A stretch of 64,000 nt of DNA from an uncultured Blautia sp. (GCA_958367245.1 CATXEA010000011.1:39165-103164), one strand, 5' to 3'; positions 18,118 through 26,956 are shown, counted from the stretch's first letter. The notes: a model not told the origin generated them from the sequence alone. Numbers and translations are program-made.

Positions 18118-20796
18118 ATGAAAGATGTTCATCTGATTTCTCATACACATTGGGATCGAGAATGGTATATGCCCTTCGAATATCACAGAGCTCGTCTTGT
18201 GAAACTTATTGATGACTGTTTGGATTTGTTTGAGAATGATTTAGATTTTCAACATTTTCATTTAGATGGACATACAATACTTCTGGAAGATTATCTTGAA
18301 GTGAAGCCTAAAAACAAAGAAAAGCTTAAGAAGTGTATTCAAGAAGGTAAATTTTCAGTAGGTCCTTGGTATGTTTTGCAAGATGAATTTTTGACAAGCA
18401 GCGAGTCAAATATTCGTAATCTTCTTGTAGGAATAGACATTGCTAAAGAATTTGGAAAATGTTCCATGATTGGTTATTTTCCAGATACATTTGGAAATGT
18501 AGGACAAATACCTCAAATTATGAAACAAGCTGGAATGAAAGCTATTGTATTTGGAAGAGGTGTAAAATCCGTTGGAATAAATAATACTGTTGCATCTGAA
18601 GAAGATTATTCTTCACAGTTTTCAGAGCTTTATTGGAAATCGCCAGATGGAAGTCTAATGCCAGCAATTTTGTTTGCAAATTGGTATCATAATGGAATGG
18701 AAATTCCGAAAGATGCTTGCGAACAATACTGGGATAGGGCAATAAAAGCTGCAGAAAGGTATGCGTCTACAAAAGAATTTCTTTTGATGAATGGATGTGA
18801 CCATCAACCTGTGCAGCGTGATTTTTCTATTGCGATGAAAAATGCTCAGAAAAAATATCCAGATTATCATTTTATACATTCTAATTTTATGAACTATGCA
18901 GATGCTGTGATTAAAGAAATTCCTAAGAATGCTTCGGTAATATGTGGTGAATTGACTAGTCAGAATACAGATGGGTGGTGCACACTTGTAAATACTGCTT
19001 CATCTCATGTGGATTTAAAAATTATGAACCGGGAGAATGAGATTCTTCTGGAATCTGTTGCAGAGCCTTTGACAGTGATGGCTTCGCAATATGGCATGAA
19101 GTTCCCGCGAGAGATGCTGCTGTATGGTTGGAAAACATTGATGAAAAATCATCCTCATGACAGTATTTGTGGATGCAGTTGTGACGAAGTTAATAATGAA
19201 GTCATGTTTCGTTTTCAAAAATGTAGACAAGTTGCTGAAACAATTATTCGAGATGCTCTTGAGTTTATTTCAAAAAGAATACCAATTAAATCCTTTGAGA
19301 ATAGCATTGCAACGTTTTCTATTGTAAATACTTTTTCAAGAGAAAGGTCTGGGGTAGTAGATGTAATTGTTGATGTAAGAAGAATGTATGGTTCTGATTT
19401 TTTGCATTCATATGCTGAAAAAATATCAGAAACAGCGTATCAGGGAGAGTATAAGTTATTAGATGATAAAGGCAATGAGATTCCATGTAAAATTACTAAA
19501 CCGCAAGTGGCCTTTGGATATGAACTTCCTGATGATGGATTTAGAAAGGCATATATGGCAGAACGCATTTGTGTGAGTTTTGAGGCGCTATATGTTCCAG
19601 CGTTGAGTTATCGAACATATGGGTTATACAAAGTAGAAAAATCACAGCTTCAAGGCAGTTTGATCACAGAAAATAATGCTATGGAAAATGAATATCTTAG
19701 AGTTAGGATTAATAAAAATGGGACTATTAATATTTACGATAAAAAGAACCATCGTGAGTTTTATGAATTACTAAGATATGAAGATGTAGCAGATATCGGA
19801 AACGAATATACATTTGTACCATCACCGGGAGATGTTCCCATTCTTTCAGGAGAATCTTTGGCAGAAATTGAAATAATTTCTGATGAACCGTATAGGGCAG
19901 GATATAAGATTAAGACGATTATGATGATTCCAAAAGCAGCAGATGAGTCTTTAAAAGACGAACGCTTTAGCTATGTGGATATTAAGAAGCGAAAAGCTGG
20001 AAGAAGTGATCAATTGCATCCTGTATCCATAGAAACATGTTTGTTTCTTGAAAAGAATGGGAAAGGGGTAAAAATACAAACAAAGATCAATAATACAGTT
20101 CGTGATCATAGATTGAGAGTTTTAATTCCTAATAATATAAGATGTATGGTTCATAAAACAGAGTCGGTATTTGAAGTTGTTCAGAGAAATAATAAACATA
20201 ATGACTGCTGGACTTATCCAAGCGGATGCGAACATCAACAGGGATTTTTGCTTATGCAAGATGAGATTTCTGGTCTGGCAGTGGCCAATATCGGGTTATA
20301 TGAGTACGAAATTCTTAAAGACAATACAATTGCGATTACATTGGTTCGATCCGTAGGCGAAATGGGGGACTGGGGAGTTTTTCCTACAGAACGTTCTCAA
20401 CAACAAAAGGAATTGGAATTTACTTATGAAATTGTTCCATTTAAGGAAGAAAAAGAAGTGTATTCGGAATTAACTTCTTTCCAAGTTCCTTTCCAAAGTA
20501 TTCAGATATTTAATCAAGATGATCAGAAAATATATTGTAGTCCGTTTGAATGGAATGGCGATGGATTAAGAATGACGGCATATAAGTTTGCCCAAAATAG
20601 TAACGACGTGATTATGCGTTGGGTAAATTATAGTGATCAAAAGCAAATTCTGGAAGTAAAACAAACAGAATGGATTGATAATTTGTATGTGAGCAATGTG
20701 ATAGAGGAAAGAGGTAGCAGCATTTGTATGGAAAATGGATACTGGAAAATAAAAGTTGAACCATATGAAATTATTACCTTAGGATGTTTAAAATAA
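18118..20796 (+). CDS. GH38 alpha-mannosidase (2), MngB-like
   Basis: 892 residues without signal peptide. Catalytic GH38 features start right at the N-terminus: SHTHWDREWYMPFE (zinc His and Asp, residues 8-21), then GYFPDTFGNVGQIPQI with the expected nucleophile D123, and LMKNHPHDSICGCS with a further zinc His. The early catalytic start and the HWDREWY block match the MngB/SPAC513-like branch rather than the first enzyme of the cluster, which carries a 90-residue helical extension. A GGAGG site lies nine bases before the ATG. It should remove alpha-mannosyl residues in the cytoplasm. Confidence 0.9.
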   Translation: MKDVHLISHTHWDREWYMPFEYHRARLVKLIDDCLDLFENDLDFQHFHLDGHTILLEDYLEVKPKNKEKLKKCIQEGKFSVGPWYVLQDEFLTSSESNIRNLLVGIDIAKEFGKCSMIGYFPDTFGNVGQIPQIMKQAGMKAIVFGRGVKSVGINNTVASEEDYSSQFSELYWKSPDGSLMPAILFANWYHNGMEIPKDACEQYWDRAIKAAERYASTKEFLLMNGCDHQPVQRDFSIAMKNAQKKYPDYHFIHSNFMNYADAVIKEIPKNASVICGELTSQNTDGWCTLVNTASSHVDLKIMNRENEILLESVAEPLTVMASQYGMKFPREMLLYGWKTLMKNHPHDSICGCSCDEVNNEVMFRFQKCRQVAETIIRDALEFISKRIPIKSFENSIATFSIVNTFSRERSGVVDVIVDVRRMYGSDFLHSYAEKISETAYQGEYKLLDDKGNEIPCKITKPQVAFGYELPDDGFRKAYMAERICVSFEALYVPALSYRTYGLYKVEKSQLQGSLITENNAMENEYLRVRINKNGTINIYDKKNHREFYELLRYEDVADIGNEYTFVPSPGDVPILSGESLAEIEIISDEPYRAGYKIKTIMMIPKAADESLKDERFSYVDIKKRKAGRSDQLHPVSIETCLFLEKNGKGVKIQTKINNTVRDHRLRVLIPNNIRCMVHKTESVFEVVQRNNKHNDCWTYPSGCEHQQGFLLMQDEISGLAVANIGLYEYEILKDNTIAITLVRSVGEMGDWGVFPTERSQQQKELEFTYEIVPFKEEKEVYSELTSFQVPFQSIQIFNQDDQKIYCSPFEWNGDGLRMTAYKFAQNSNDVIMRWVNYSDQKQILEVKQTEWIDNLYVSNVIEERGSSICMENGYWKIKVEPYEIITLGCLK

Positions 20797-20894
20797 TTGT
20801 TAATATAATACTAAGTGTTTAACTATTATTTTAAAGAAATGAAAAGTAAAAATGCATATATGAATTAACATATTTTCAAATAGGAGAAAATAAT

Positions 20895-21575
20895 ATGAAG
20901 AGGTCAGAAATTAATAAATATATCAAAGAAATGGAAAATTTAATAAAAAAGAATGGATGGCATTTACCTCCGTTCTGTAATTGGACACCTGAAGAATGGG
21001 AAAGTAAAGGTCACGAATATGATGAAATTCGTGATAATATGTTAGGATGGGATATTACTGATTTTGGATTGGGAAATTTTGAAAAAATTGGTTTTTCTTT
21101 AATTACAATTAGAAATGGAAATCAAAATAATCCAAAATATAAAAAAGTATATGCGGAAAAACTTCTTATGTTAAAAGAAGGACAACATGCACCTATGCAT
21201 TTTCATTGGATTAAGTCAGAGGACATTATTAATCGTGGAGGAGGTACTTTAATTATTCATATGTATAATGATGACAATGGAGAATTAGGTAAAACCGACG
21301 TATGCGTAAATAGTGATGGTAAATATTATTATGTACCTGCAGGTGCTGGTATTGAGTTGAAGCCGGGGGAAAGTGTTACTATTTGGCCACATCAGTATCA
21401 TGATTTTGATGTAAAACCAGGAACAGGAGAAGTTTTGATTGGGGAAGTTTCAATGTGCAACGATGATAATACGGACAATAGATTTAACCCACCTGTAGGG
21501 AGATTTCCTGAAATAGAAGAGGATGAACCACCGTATCGTTTACTTTGTAATGAATATCCTCCGGCAAGAGAGTGA
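20895..21575 (+). CDS. D-lyxose/D-mannose isomerase
   Basis: 226 residues, a cupin-fold isomerase of the D-lyxose isomerase family (D-lyxose to D-xylulose and D-mannose to D-fructose). Metal ligands are visible in HAPMHFHWIKSEDI (two His and a Glu) and in WPHQYHDFDV (His). In this cluster the natural reaction is almost surely mannose to fructose, giving the organism a route that needs no mannose-6-phosphate isomerase. A 98-base A/T-rich gap precedes it, and a strong terminator follows, closing this transcription block. GGAG six to seven bases before the ATG. Confidence 0.88.
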   Translation: MKRSEINKYIKEMENLIKKNGWHLPPFCNWTPEEWESKGHEYDEIRDNMLGWDITDFGLGNFEKIGFSLITIRNGNQNNPKYKKVYAEKLLMLKEGQHAPMHFHWIKSEDIINRGGGTLIIHMYNDDNGELGKTDVCVNSDGKYYYVPAGAGIELKPGESVTIWPHQYHDFDVKPGTGEVLIGEVSMCNDDNTDNRFNPPVGRFPEIEEDEPPYRLLCNEYPPARE

Positions 21576-21610
21576 ATAGAGTATATGGAAATTTAAAAAT
21601 AGATAACAAT

Positions 21611-21648
21611 AAAAAATCAGGGTTTTCAATTTTGGAACCCTGATTTTT
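21611..21648. terminator. Rho-independent terminator, bidirectional
   Basis: Stem AATCAGGGTT/AACCCTGATT flanked by A and T runs on both sides. It separates the isomerase gene from the beta-mannosidase gene, so the latter either has its own start or depends on read-through. Confidence 0.85.
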
Positions 21649-21672
21649 CAAATTAGATGAGGTGATTGAGAA

Positions 21673-23811
21673 ATGAAGGAAGAATTATTATGGGAAATAG
21701 GATATTCCAAGGATAAAGAATTAATACCTTCAGAATTTGTAAAGGCAGTTGTGCCGGGAGCAGTTCAGATTGATTGGGCAAGAGAAAAACAATATAAAAA
21801 TCCATATGAAGATATAAATTTTAAACAATTTAAGTGGATGGAAAATTGTTATTGGTATTATAAAGCAAAGATGCCTACATATAAACTGAAAACAGGACAG
21901 AAGTTATTTTTTGTAAGTCGTGGGATTGATTATGAGTTTGATATTTTTATAGATGGAAAGAAGATTTTTTACCAAGAAGGAATGTTTACGCCAGTTGAGA
22001 TTGATTTTACTGAGTATGCAACAGAGGTAAGAGAAGTAATGATTCGTATTTATCCTGTACCAAAGGATAAAACAGGAAAACCAGATAGTCCGGAAGAAGC
22101 CAGACAATCTGTAAAACCAGCTGTAGCTTATGGTTGGGATTGGCATCCACGTTTGATTCCTCTTGGAATTTGGGATAAGACATATTTGGAAATACGTGAT
22201 TTCGATTATATTCGAGATGCTGAAGTGACAGTTTGTCTTAGTGAAGATTACAAGCAGGCAAATATTACTTTTAAAGCAGATGTAAATGAAAATTCCGTAT
22301 TGGTTTGGGAATTTTTTTCTCCTTCAGGTGAAAAATTATTTGAAGGAAATGAGAGAGAATGTACTTTTAAAATTGAAAATCCGCAGCTTTGGTGGTGTAA
22401 TGGATATGGAGAGCCAAATCTTTATTTTTGGAAAGTGAAAACTTCCTCAGGTGATAGTAAAATTGGGAGAATAGGAATACGAAGAGTGGAATTGGCGATG
22501 AATGAGGGTGCATGGGAAGAGCCAAAACAATTTCCTAAAACAAGAAGTAATCCTCCTATTACAATTAAATTAAATGGAGTTCCTGTATTTGCAAAAGGTT
22601 CAAACTGGGTATGTCCTGAAATTTTTCCAGGGATGGTGACAAAAGAAATATATAAAAACCTTCTTATTTACGCAAAAAATTCTAACATGAATATTTTGCG
22701 ATGCTGGGGTGGCGCATATGTAAATAAGGAAAGCTTTTTTGAATTATGTGATGAAATGGGAATTATGATTTGGCAGGAATTTCCCCTTGCATGCAATGAT
22801 TACTACGACAGTGATCATTATCTAGAGATTTTGGAGCAAGAAGCAATATCAATTTTAAAAAGACTGAGAAAACATCCGTCGGTTGTTTTATGGTGTGGGG
22901 GAAATGAATTATTTAATAACTGGTCTAAGATGCATGAACAAAAATTGGCATTGCGTCTTTTGAATAAGTTATGTTATGAGTATGATAGAAACACACCTTT
23001 TATTATGACCTCTCCATTGATGGGGATGGCTCATGGAAACTACCTGTTTTGTTATGATAATGGGCAGGAAGCATTTTCAGTAATGCAAAAATGTCATAAT
23101 ACAGCATATACAGAGTTTGGAGTTCCTTCTATTGCAGATTTGGGATATTTGAGAAAATATATATCAAAAGAATATTTAGAACCATTTGAAGAAAATGATA
23201 TAACGATTGCTCATCATGCGTTTGGTGCATGGAATCAAGAATGTTCCACATGGAGTTGTATAAAAATAATTGAGGATTATTTTGGTAAACAAGAAAGTCT
23301 TGATCAGTTAATAGAAAAAAGTCAATGGTTACAATCAGAAGGATATAAGGGAATGTTTGAGGAAGCAAGAAGACAGAAACCATACTGTTCTATGGCGATT
23401 AACTGGTGTTTTAATGAGCCTTGGCCAACGATTGCAAATAATAGTTTGTTTAGCTATCCGGCAGTACCGAAACCAGCTTATTATGCAGTAAAAGATTCCT
23501 TAAAAGATGCTGTAGCAAGCGTGCAAATTCCAAAGTTTACTTATTGTGGAAATGAGACATTTGTAGCGCGGCTTTGGATACTAAATGATGGTCAAAAACC
23601 GATTACAGGAGGAATTGTAAATGTATTTATACAGATTGCCAATCAAAAAATGCATGTTTTAGAGTGGAATTATGGAATGTTAGAACCAGGAAAGAACAGG
23701 AAAGGACCAGAGATATGTTGGATTCTTCCCAAATTGGAGGCGGATTACATAGAAGTTATTTTGGAAGCAGAAAATCTATCAAATAGATACCGCTTGTCAT
23801 ACAAAGAGTAA
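21673..23811 (+). CDS. GH2 beta-mannosidase
   Basis: 712 residues, somewhat short for GH2 beta-mannosidases (usually above 800), with a reduced C-terminal part. An N-terminal jelly-roll precedes the TIM barrel. The block WCGGNELFNNW carries the acid/base Glu412, and AYTEFGVPS carries the nucleophile Glu481; ILRCWGGAYV is a further family mark. No signal peptide. It would cleave the Man-beta-1,4-GlcNAc or Man-beta-1,4-Man bond left after alpha-mannose trimming, consistent with N-glycan cores or mannan pieces. GAGGTGAT serves as ribosome site. It is separated from the rest by a terminator. Confidence 0.88.
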   Translation: MKEELLWEIGYSKDKELIPSEFVKAVVPGAVQIDWAREKQYKNPYEDINFKQFKWMENCYWYYKAKMPTYKLKTGQKLFFVSRGIDYEFDIFIDGKKIFYQEGMFTPVEIDFTEYATEVREVMIRIYPVPKDKTGKPDSPEEARQSVKPAVAYGWDWHPRLIPLGIWDKTYLEIRDFDYIRDAEVTVCLSEDYKQANITFKADVNENSVLVWEFFSPSGEKLFEGNERECTFKIENPQLWWCNGYGEPNLYFWKVKTSSGDSKIGRIGIRRVELAMNEGAWEEPKQFPKTRSNPPITIKLNGVPVFAKGSNWVCPEIFPGMVTKEIYKNLLIYAKNSNMNILRCWGGAYVNKESFFELCDEMGIMIWQEFPLACNDYYDSDHYLEILEQEAISILKRLRKHPSVVLWCGGNELFNNWSKMHEQKLALRLLNKLCYEYDRNTPFIMTSPLMGMAHGNYLFCYDNGQEAFSVMQKCHNTAYTEFGVPSIADLGYLRKYISKEYLEPFEENDITIAHHAFGAWNQECSTWSCIKIIEDYFGKQESLDQLIEKSQWLQSEGYKGMFEEARRQKPYCSMAINWCFNEPWPTIANNSLFSYPAVPKPAYYAVKDSLKDAVASVQIPKFTYCGNETFVARLWILNDGQKPITGGIVNVFIQIANQKMHVLEWNYGMLEPGKNRKGPEICWILPKLEADYIEVILEAENLSNRYRLSYKE

Positions 23812-23892
23812 TATATAATATTATATAGTTGCTGATGGTTTTGTGCGGAAAAAATTTATAGAAAACATCAATAACAAGTAGATGGAACTGCT

Positions 23893-24020
23893 TCAGTTCA
23901 TTTTTGAAATGTTATCGATGATAAATCCAGCTATGTTTACCGGGTCTTTGGCAGAAGAGTATGGCGGTGCATAAGACAGATCCAGGTCTTTGAGTTCTGT
24001 GGCTTTCATTCCTGCATTGG
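23893..24020 (-). pseudogene. C-terminal remnant of a FAD-dependent NADH oxidase/CoA-disulfide reductase
   Basis: The last 42 codons of a minus-strand gene. The block ELKDLDLSYAPPYSSAKDPV is the hallmark C-terminal sequence of the pyridine nucleotide-disulfide oxidoreductase group with NADH oxidase or CoA-disulfide reductase activity. The frame is cut exactly at the left end of the IS3 element. The upstream part is not found on the other side of the element, so insertion was followed by deletion or rearrangement. Confidence 0.7.
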
Positions 24021-24105
24021 TGTTAGAATATAAATAGTACAAAATAAACATGACCATTTTCAACAAATAGTATATGATAGTCATAAATTAAGGAGGAGAA
24101 TGGTT

Positions 24106-24399
24106 ATGGCAAAAGGTACAAAATATTCCCAACAGTTTAAAGAAGATGCGGTACAGTATCGCATAGATTATTCGGAGCTGTCACTACGCAAGGTAGCGGA
24201 GAATCTGGGAGTCAGCGAATCTGCACTGAAAAACTGGATGAAAGCAGCAAAGGAACATAAAGGCTCTGTTCCCACTCGTGGTTCTGGTAATTATGCAAGT
24301 GATGAAGCAAAAGAGATTGCAAGATTACAGCGTGAATTACGAGATACAAAGGATGCTCTTGAAGTGTTAAAAAAAGCAATCGGTATTCTGGGAAACTGA
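24106..24399 (+). CDS. IS3 OrfA (helix-turn-helix DNA-binding protein)
   Basis: 97 residues with the IS3/IS911 OrfA layout: basic N-terminus, helix-turn-helix (SLRKVAENLGVSESALKNWM) and a C-terminal leucine-zipper-like helix (ARLQRELRDTKDALEVLKKA). I chose the second ATG because AGGAGGAG ends seven bases before it; the ATG two codons earlier overlaps that spacing. It recognises the element ends, and by frameshift gives the N-terminal part of the transposase. Confidence 0.8.
   Translation: MAKGTKYSQQFKEDAVQYRIDYSELSLRKVAENLGVSESALKNWMKAAKEHKGSVPTRGSGNYASDEAKEIARLQRELRDTKDALEVLKKAIGILGN
24369..24375 (+). other. A7 slippery run for -1 frameshifting in IS3
   Basis: Read in the orfA frame as TTA AAA AAA GCA, this seven-A run is the classic IS3-family site for -1 programmed frameshifting. 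Slipping here enters the frame that continues with MAASEYVEEIKS at 24414, the natural beginning of the orfB part. Confidence 0.7.
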
Positions 24400-24413
24400 C
24401 AGAGGCTCTTTAC

Positions 24414-25318
24414 ATGGCTGCTTCTGAGTACGTGGAAGAAATCAAATCCCTGCCTGTGAAACGTCAAGTTTCTGTCAGCGGAATACTGAAAAATTGGACG
24501 TTTCACGTTCAGGTTATAATGTCTGGAAGAAACGGGTTCCTTCGGACACGTCTGTTCGCCGTACCGTTTTAAAAGAAAAAATCCAAAAGATTTATAAGGA
24601 CTCACATCAAAACTACGGCGCTCCCAAAATCACTGTAGAATTACGAAAATCCGGAGAGTGCATTTCCGAAAGAACCGTGGGAAATTACATGCGTCAAATG
24701 GGAATCAGAGCCCAGTGGGTAAAGCCATATATCCAAACGACCATAGACTCTGATTTTAGCCAGGAATTAAAAAATATCCTAAACGAGGAATTTAATCCTA
24801 TCCGGCCAGATGCTGTCTGGTGCTCTGACATCACGTATATTTGGACGTTTGAAGGATTCGTGTATCTTACCAGCGTTATGGATCTATATTCAAGGAAAGT
24901 CGTTTCCTGGGTATTGAGTGAGACACTGGAAGCATCTCATGTGGTGGAATGTGTGGAAAAAGCAAAATGTATCAGAAATGTTGAAAAACCACTGATTTTC
25001 CATTGTGACAGAGGATGCCAGTATGTATCGCAAGTATTTCAAAAAGCAACAAAGGGTATGATTCACAGTTATTCAAAGAAAGCATATCCATGGGATAATG
25101 CCTGTATAGAATCTTTTCATGCACTCTTGAAGAGAGAATGGATTAATCGGTTTCGAATCTTTAATTATACACATGCATACAAGTTGATTTTTGAATATAT
25201 AGAAACATTTTACAACACAATACGCATTCACAGCCATTGTGGATATTTATCTCCAAACGAATATGAGGAAGAATACCTGAAAACCCTTAGGGAGAATGCA
25301 GCAGAGATAGCAGGTTAA
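24414..25318 (+). pseudogene. IS3 OrfB transposase with an extra frameshift
   Basis: The catalytic domain has the DDE triad in CSDITYIW, HCDRGCQYVS and ACIESFHALLKRE, full length to its normal end. The frame reached from orfA by -1 slippage runs MAASEYVEE to GILKN, and then a different frame must be used to read DVSRSGYNVWKKR onward. One additional A in the five-A run at about 24488-24493 would restore it. Either the element is inactivated by this single-base loss, or translation restarts at the TTG at 24494. Confidence 0.7.
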
Positions 25319-25373
25319 ACTTTGCTAAGAATAGAGAAAATTGGTTACATTTAATTTGTACTTTTTCTTGACA

Positions 25374-25870
25374 TAGGACCAGAATCATGGTAACAAATCC
25401 AAGAAGGGTGGAGGTGAGCATGACACTGTAGAAGCCAAAGGCAAACTGAGCAATACCCGGATGGATCAAGGTTCCGTGATATGCCCAATGCCATGGTACT
25501 TTGAAACTCCACAGAAGAGTAACGATCTGTCGGAGATCCTGTGCGCCGGAAAATACCAGATAGGTATTCCAGAGCATCTGGAAAAACATGATAAAAAAGA
25601 AAATCAAAAATCCATAGCGGAACCATTTGCTTTTCATCCATTTGGGAATATCTTTTTTCGAGAAAGTCCGAAACGACCTCCCAGAAGACTGAATAACTGT
25701 CCTCTGCCGCAGTAGCGGTTGCAGTATCCCTTGCTTCCCTTGATGATGGAAATAAGCAGAGGAATAAAGAAGCATAAAAGCCCCAGCCAGGCAAAAAGAA
25801 TATTAAAAAATCTGAGGATCAGATAGGTCAAAGATAGTATCCAGAGATAATTATACCAGTGTTTTTTCAT
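25374..25870 (-). pseudogene. Membrane 4Fe-4S polyferredoxin-like protein, broken
   Basis: The minus-strand gene begins MKKHWYNYLWIL with a ribosomal overlap to the ferredoxin gene upstream (ATGA). It has two or three membrane helices and the motif KGYCNRYCGRGQLF of NapH-like membrane iron-sulfur proteins. A six-A run after GRFGLSRK shifts the frame; the continuation DIPKWMKSKWFRYG is in another frame by one base. The C-terminal second cysteine motif (expected CP-x-G) is removed by the IS3 end. It is thus doubly inactivated. Confidence 0.7.
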
Positions 25871-26079
25871 GGCTGTATTTCCTTAATGGTGATCACAGAT
25901 GCAGGACATTCTTTTGCACATTTTCCGCATCCGATACATGTTTCCGTATTTATCTTTGCCAGAATGCCTTTCCATATGGAAATAGCCTGCTTGGGACAGA
26001 CTTTCACGCAGCAGCCACAGGCAACACAATCCTTGTCGTCTACAAATGCTTTTCGTTTTTTTCTGCTTTTTGTTTCCAT
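25867..26079 (-). CDS. Two-cluster 4Fe-4S ferredoxin
   Basis: 70 residues from an ATG preceded by AGGAGA eight bases upstream; a start 15 codons earlier is possible but has no ribosome site. Two CxxCxxCxxxCP motifs (CVACGCCVKVCP and CIGCGKCAKECP) bind two 4Fe-4S clusters. It overlaps the broken membrane polyferredoxin gene by ATGA and probably fed electrons to it. With that partner lost, it may be an orphan on its way to decay. Confidence 0.85.
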   Translation of the reverse strand: METKSRKKRKAFVDDKDCVACGCCVKVCPKQAISIWKGILAKINTETCIGCGKCAKECPASVITIKEIQP

Positions 26080-26211
26080 AACAAAATCTCCTGCTGAATA
26101 GAACATATCAGAAAAGCTTATCAAGATTCGTGGGAGTGTTCCTGAATATGGAACAAAACGGACATGAGGCTTTTCCTGAAGCAGCTCAGGAAGCCAAGAT
26201 CTTATCAGACT

Positions 26212-26433
26212 TTATTTTGTGAAGGTATAGCGTACAAGATAGCCATTTCCATCTCCGGTAACAATCACCACATCTCCATTGGGAGAATCAATTTTTTCCA
26301 TGATGGGGAATCTTCCATTTTCTTTTACATAAGTTTCGGGATTTTTCGCTTCTACTTCGAGAACGGTTTTCTTGCGATGCTGTTCACCGCCGCAGGGATT
26401 GATTTCTTCAACAAAAACTTCGTATTCGTTCAT
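26212..26433 (-). CDS. Small conserved hypothetical protein
   Basis: 73 residues, acidic, no membrane segment, with a single Cys in EEINPCGGEQ and the C-terminal pattern VIVTGDGNGYLVRYTF. I recall similar short proteins in Lachnospiraceae but no function. A GTGAGGA site lies six bases before the ATG. It faces the same way as the ferredoxin gene, with 132 bases between them, and no partner is obvious. Confidence 0.55.
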   Translation of the reverse strand: MNEYEVFVEEINPCGGEQHRKKTVLEVEAKNPETYVKENGRFPIMEKIDSPNGDVVIVTGDGNGYLVRYTFTK

Positions 26434-26540
26434 AGATGCTCCTCACTTTCTTTGAAAAATTGATTAAAAGTGTCTGCTTTTATAAAATGAGTATAGCATT
26501 TTTCGAAGAGGATTTCAAAGGGTATTTGAATGGATACTGG

Positions 26541-26572
26541 TCACTATTCATAATCCAGTTCACGGCAAATAT
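26541..26572. repeat. Right copy of 32-bp direct repeat bounding the accessory island
   Basis: Matches 7010-7041 at 30 of 32 positions, same orientation, about 19.5 kb away. It covers the last eight codons and stop of a minus-strand fragment. Sequence outside the repeat differs on both sides. Confidence 0.7.
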
Positions 26573-26690
26573 CAAGTACGAAATTACGTGTACTTTCTAT
26601 TGTCCTGTTTGCTTTTGCGATATCTCTGAAAGTGGGCATGAAACTATCTGTCCAGGGATCGCATATTCTAAAATAATGTGCTTCAGGTGT
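26544..26690 (-). pseudogene. C-terminal gene fragment ending ICRELDYE
   Basis: An open minus-strand stretch of 48 codons after a stop, including CDPWTDSFMPTFRDIAKANR and the tail FVLDICRELDYE. No ribosome site fits its only internal ATG well. Its last eight residues match the C-terminus of the nucleotidyltransferase at the far left of the island except for one residue (Arg against Tyr). Family not recognised. Most likely the 3' end of a gene whose body was deleted. Confidence 0.45.
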
Positions 26691-26805
26691 CTTTCATATA
26701 TATTTTGACCAAGCGCTGCCTCTTACATTGGAATTATAAGCCTGCCGGAAAAAGAGACAGTCGTTTCCTGCAAAGTTAAAATTTTTATAAAAGAGGGAAA
26801 TAGCA

Positions 26806-26834
26806 TTGATTTAAGAGAAAAGAATGAGTATAAT
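26806..26834 (+). promoter_or_regulatory. Promoter of the Wadjet operon
   Basis: TTGATT and TATAAT separated by exactly 17 bases, about 120 bases before the first Wadjet gene, within a 520-base stretch that otherwise holds only a gene fragment. This gives the operon its own constitutive-looking start. Confidence 0.7.
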
Positions 26835-26883
26835 AAATACGATTTACTACAGTTTTACAGACATTTATCAGTACAGATTCAAT

Positions 26884-26920
26884 AACGCCCGAAATTCCGG
26901 AAATCTTTACCGGAGGCGTT
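26884..26920 (+). other. Stem-loop in the Wadjet leader
   Basis: Outer stem AACGCC/GGCGTT and inner CCGG/CCGG form a two-part hairpin in the 5' untranslated region. It is not followed by a T run, so it is more likely an mRNA structure than a terminator. Confidence 0.45.
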
Positions 26921-26956
26921 TAGCGCAGAGAGGAAAGGAACAGGCTGTAACATACG

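Larger units (their letters stand above)
24021..25373 (+). mobile_element. IS3-family insertion sequence (IS150-like), about 1.35 kb
   Basis: Imperfect terminal inverted repeats share TGT at the tips and an inner AGTACAAA-x-TAAA block (24036-24061 against 25336-25362). Inside are orfA, an A7 slippery run and orfB with DDE residues. The left neighbour is an oxidoreductase remnant and the right neighbour a polyferredoxin remnant, each cut at the element edge. No convincing target duplication is seen (TTGG left, TAGG right). Confidence 0.75.

Noticed and set aside
23820..23880. Terminator after the beta-mannosidase gene
   Set aside because: TGATGGTTTT and AAAACATCA can pair only with a bulge over a long loop and no T tract follows; too weak to list.
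23893..24084. 63-codon minus-strand frame as a whole gene
   Set aside because: Its first 21 codons lie inside the IS3 left end; only the remainder matches an oxidoreductase tail, so it is a remnant.
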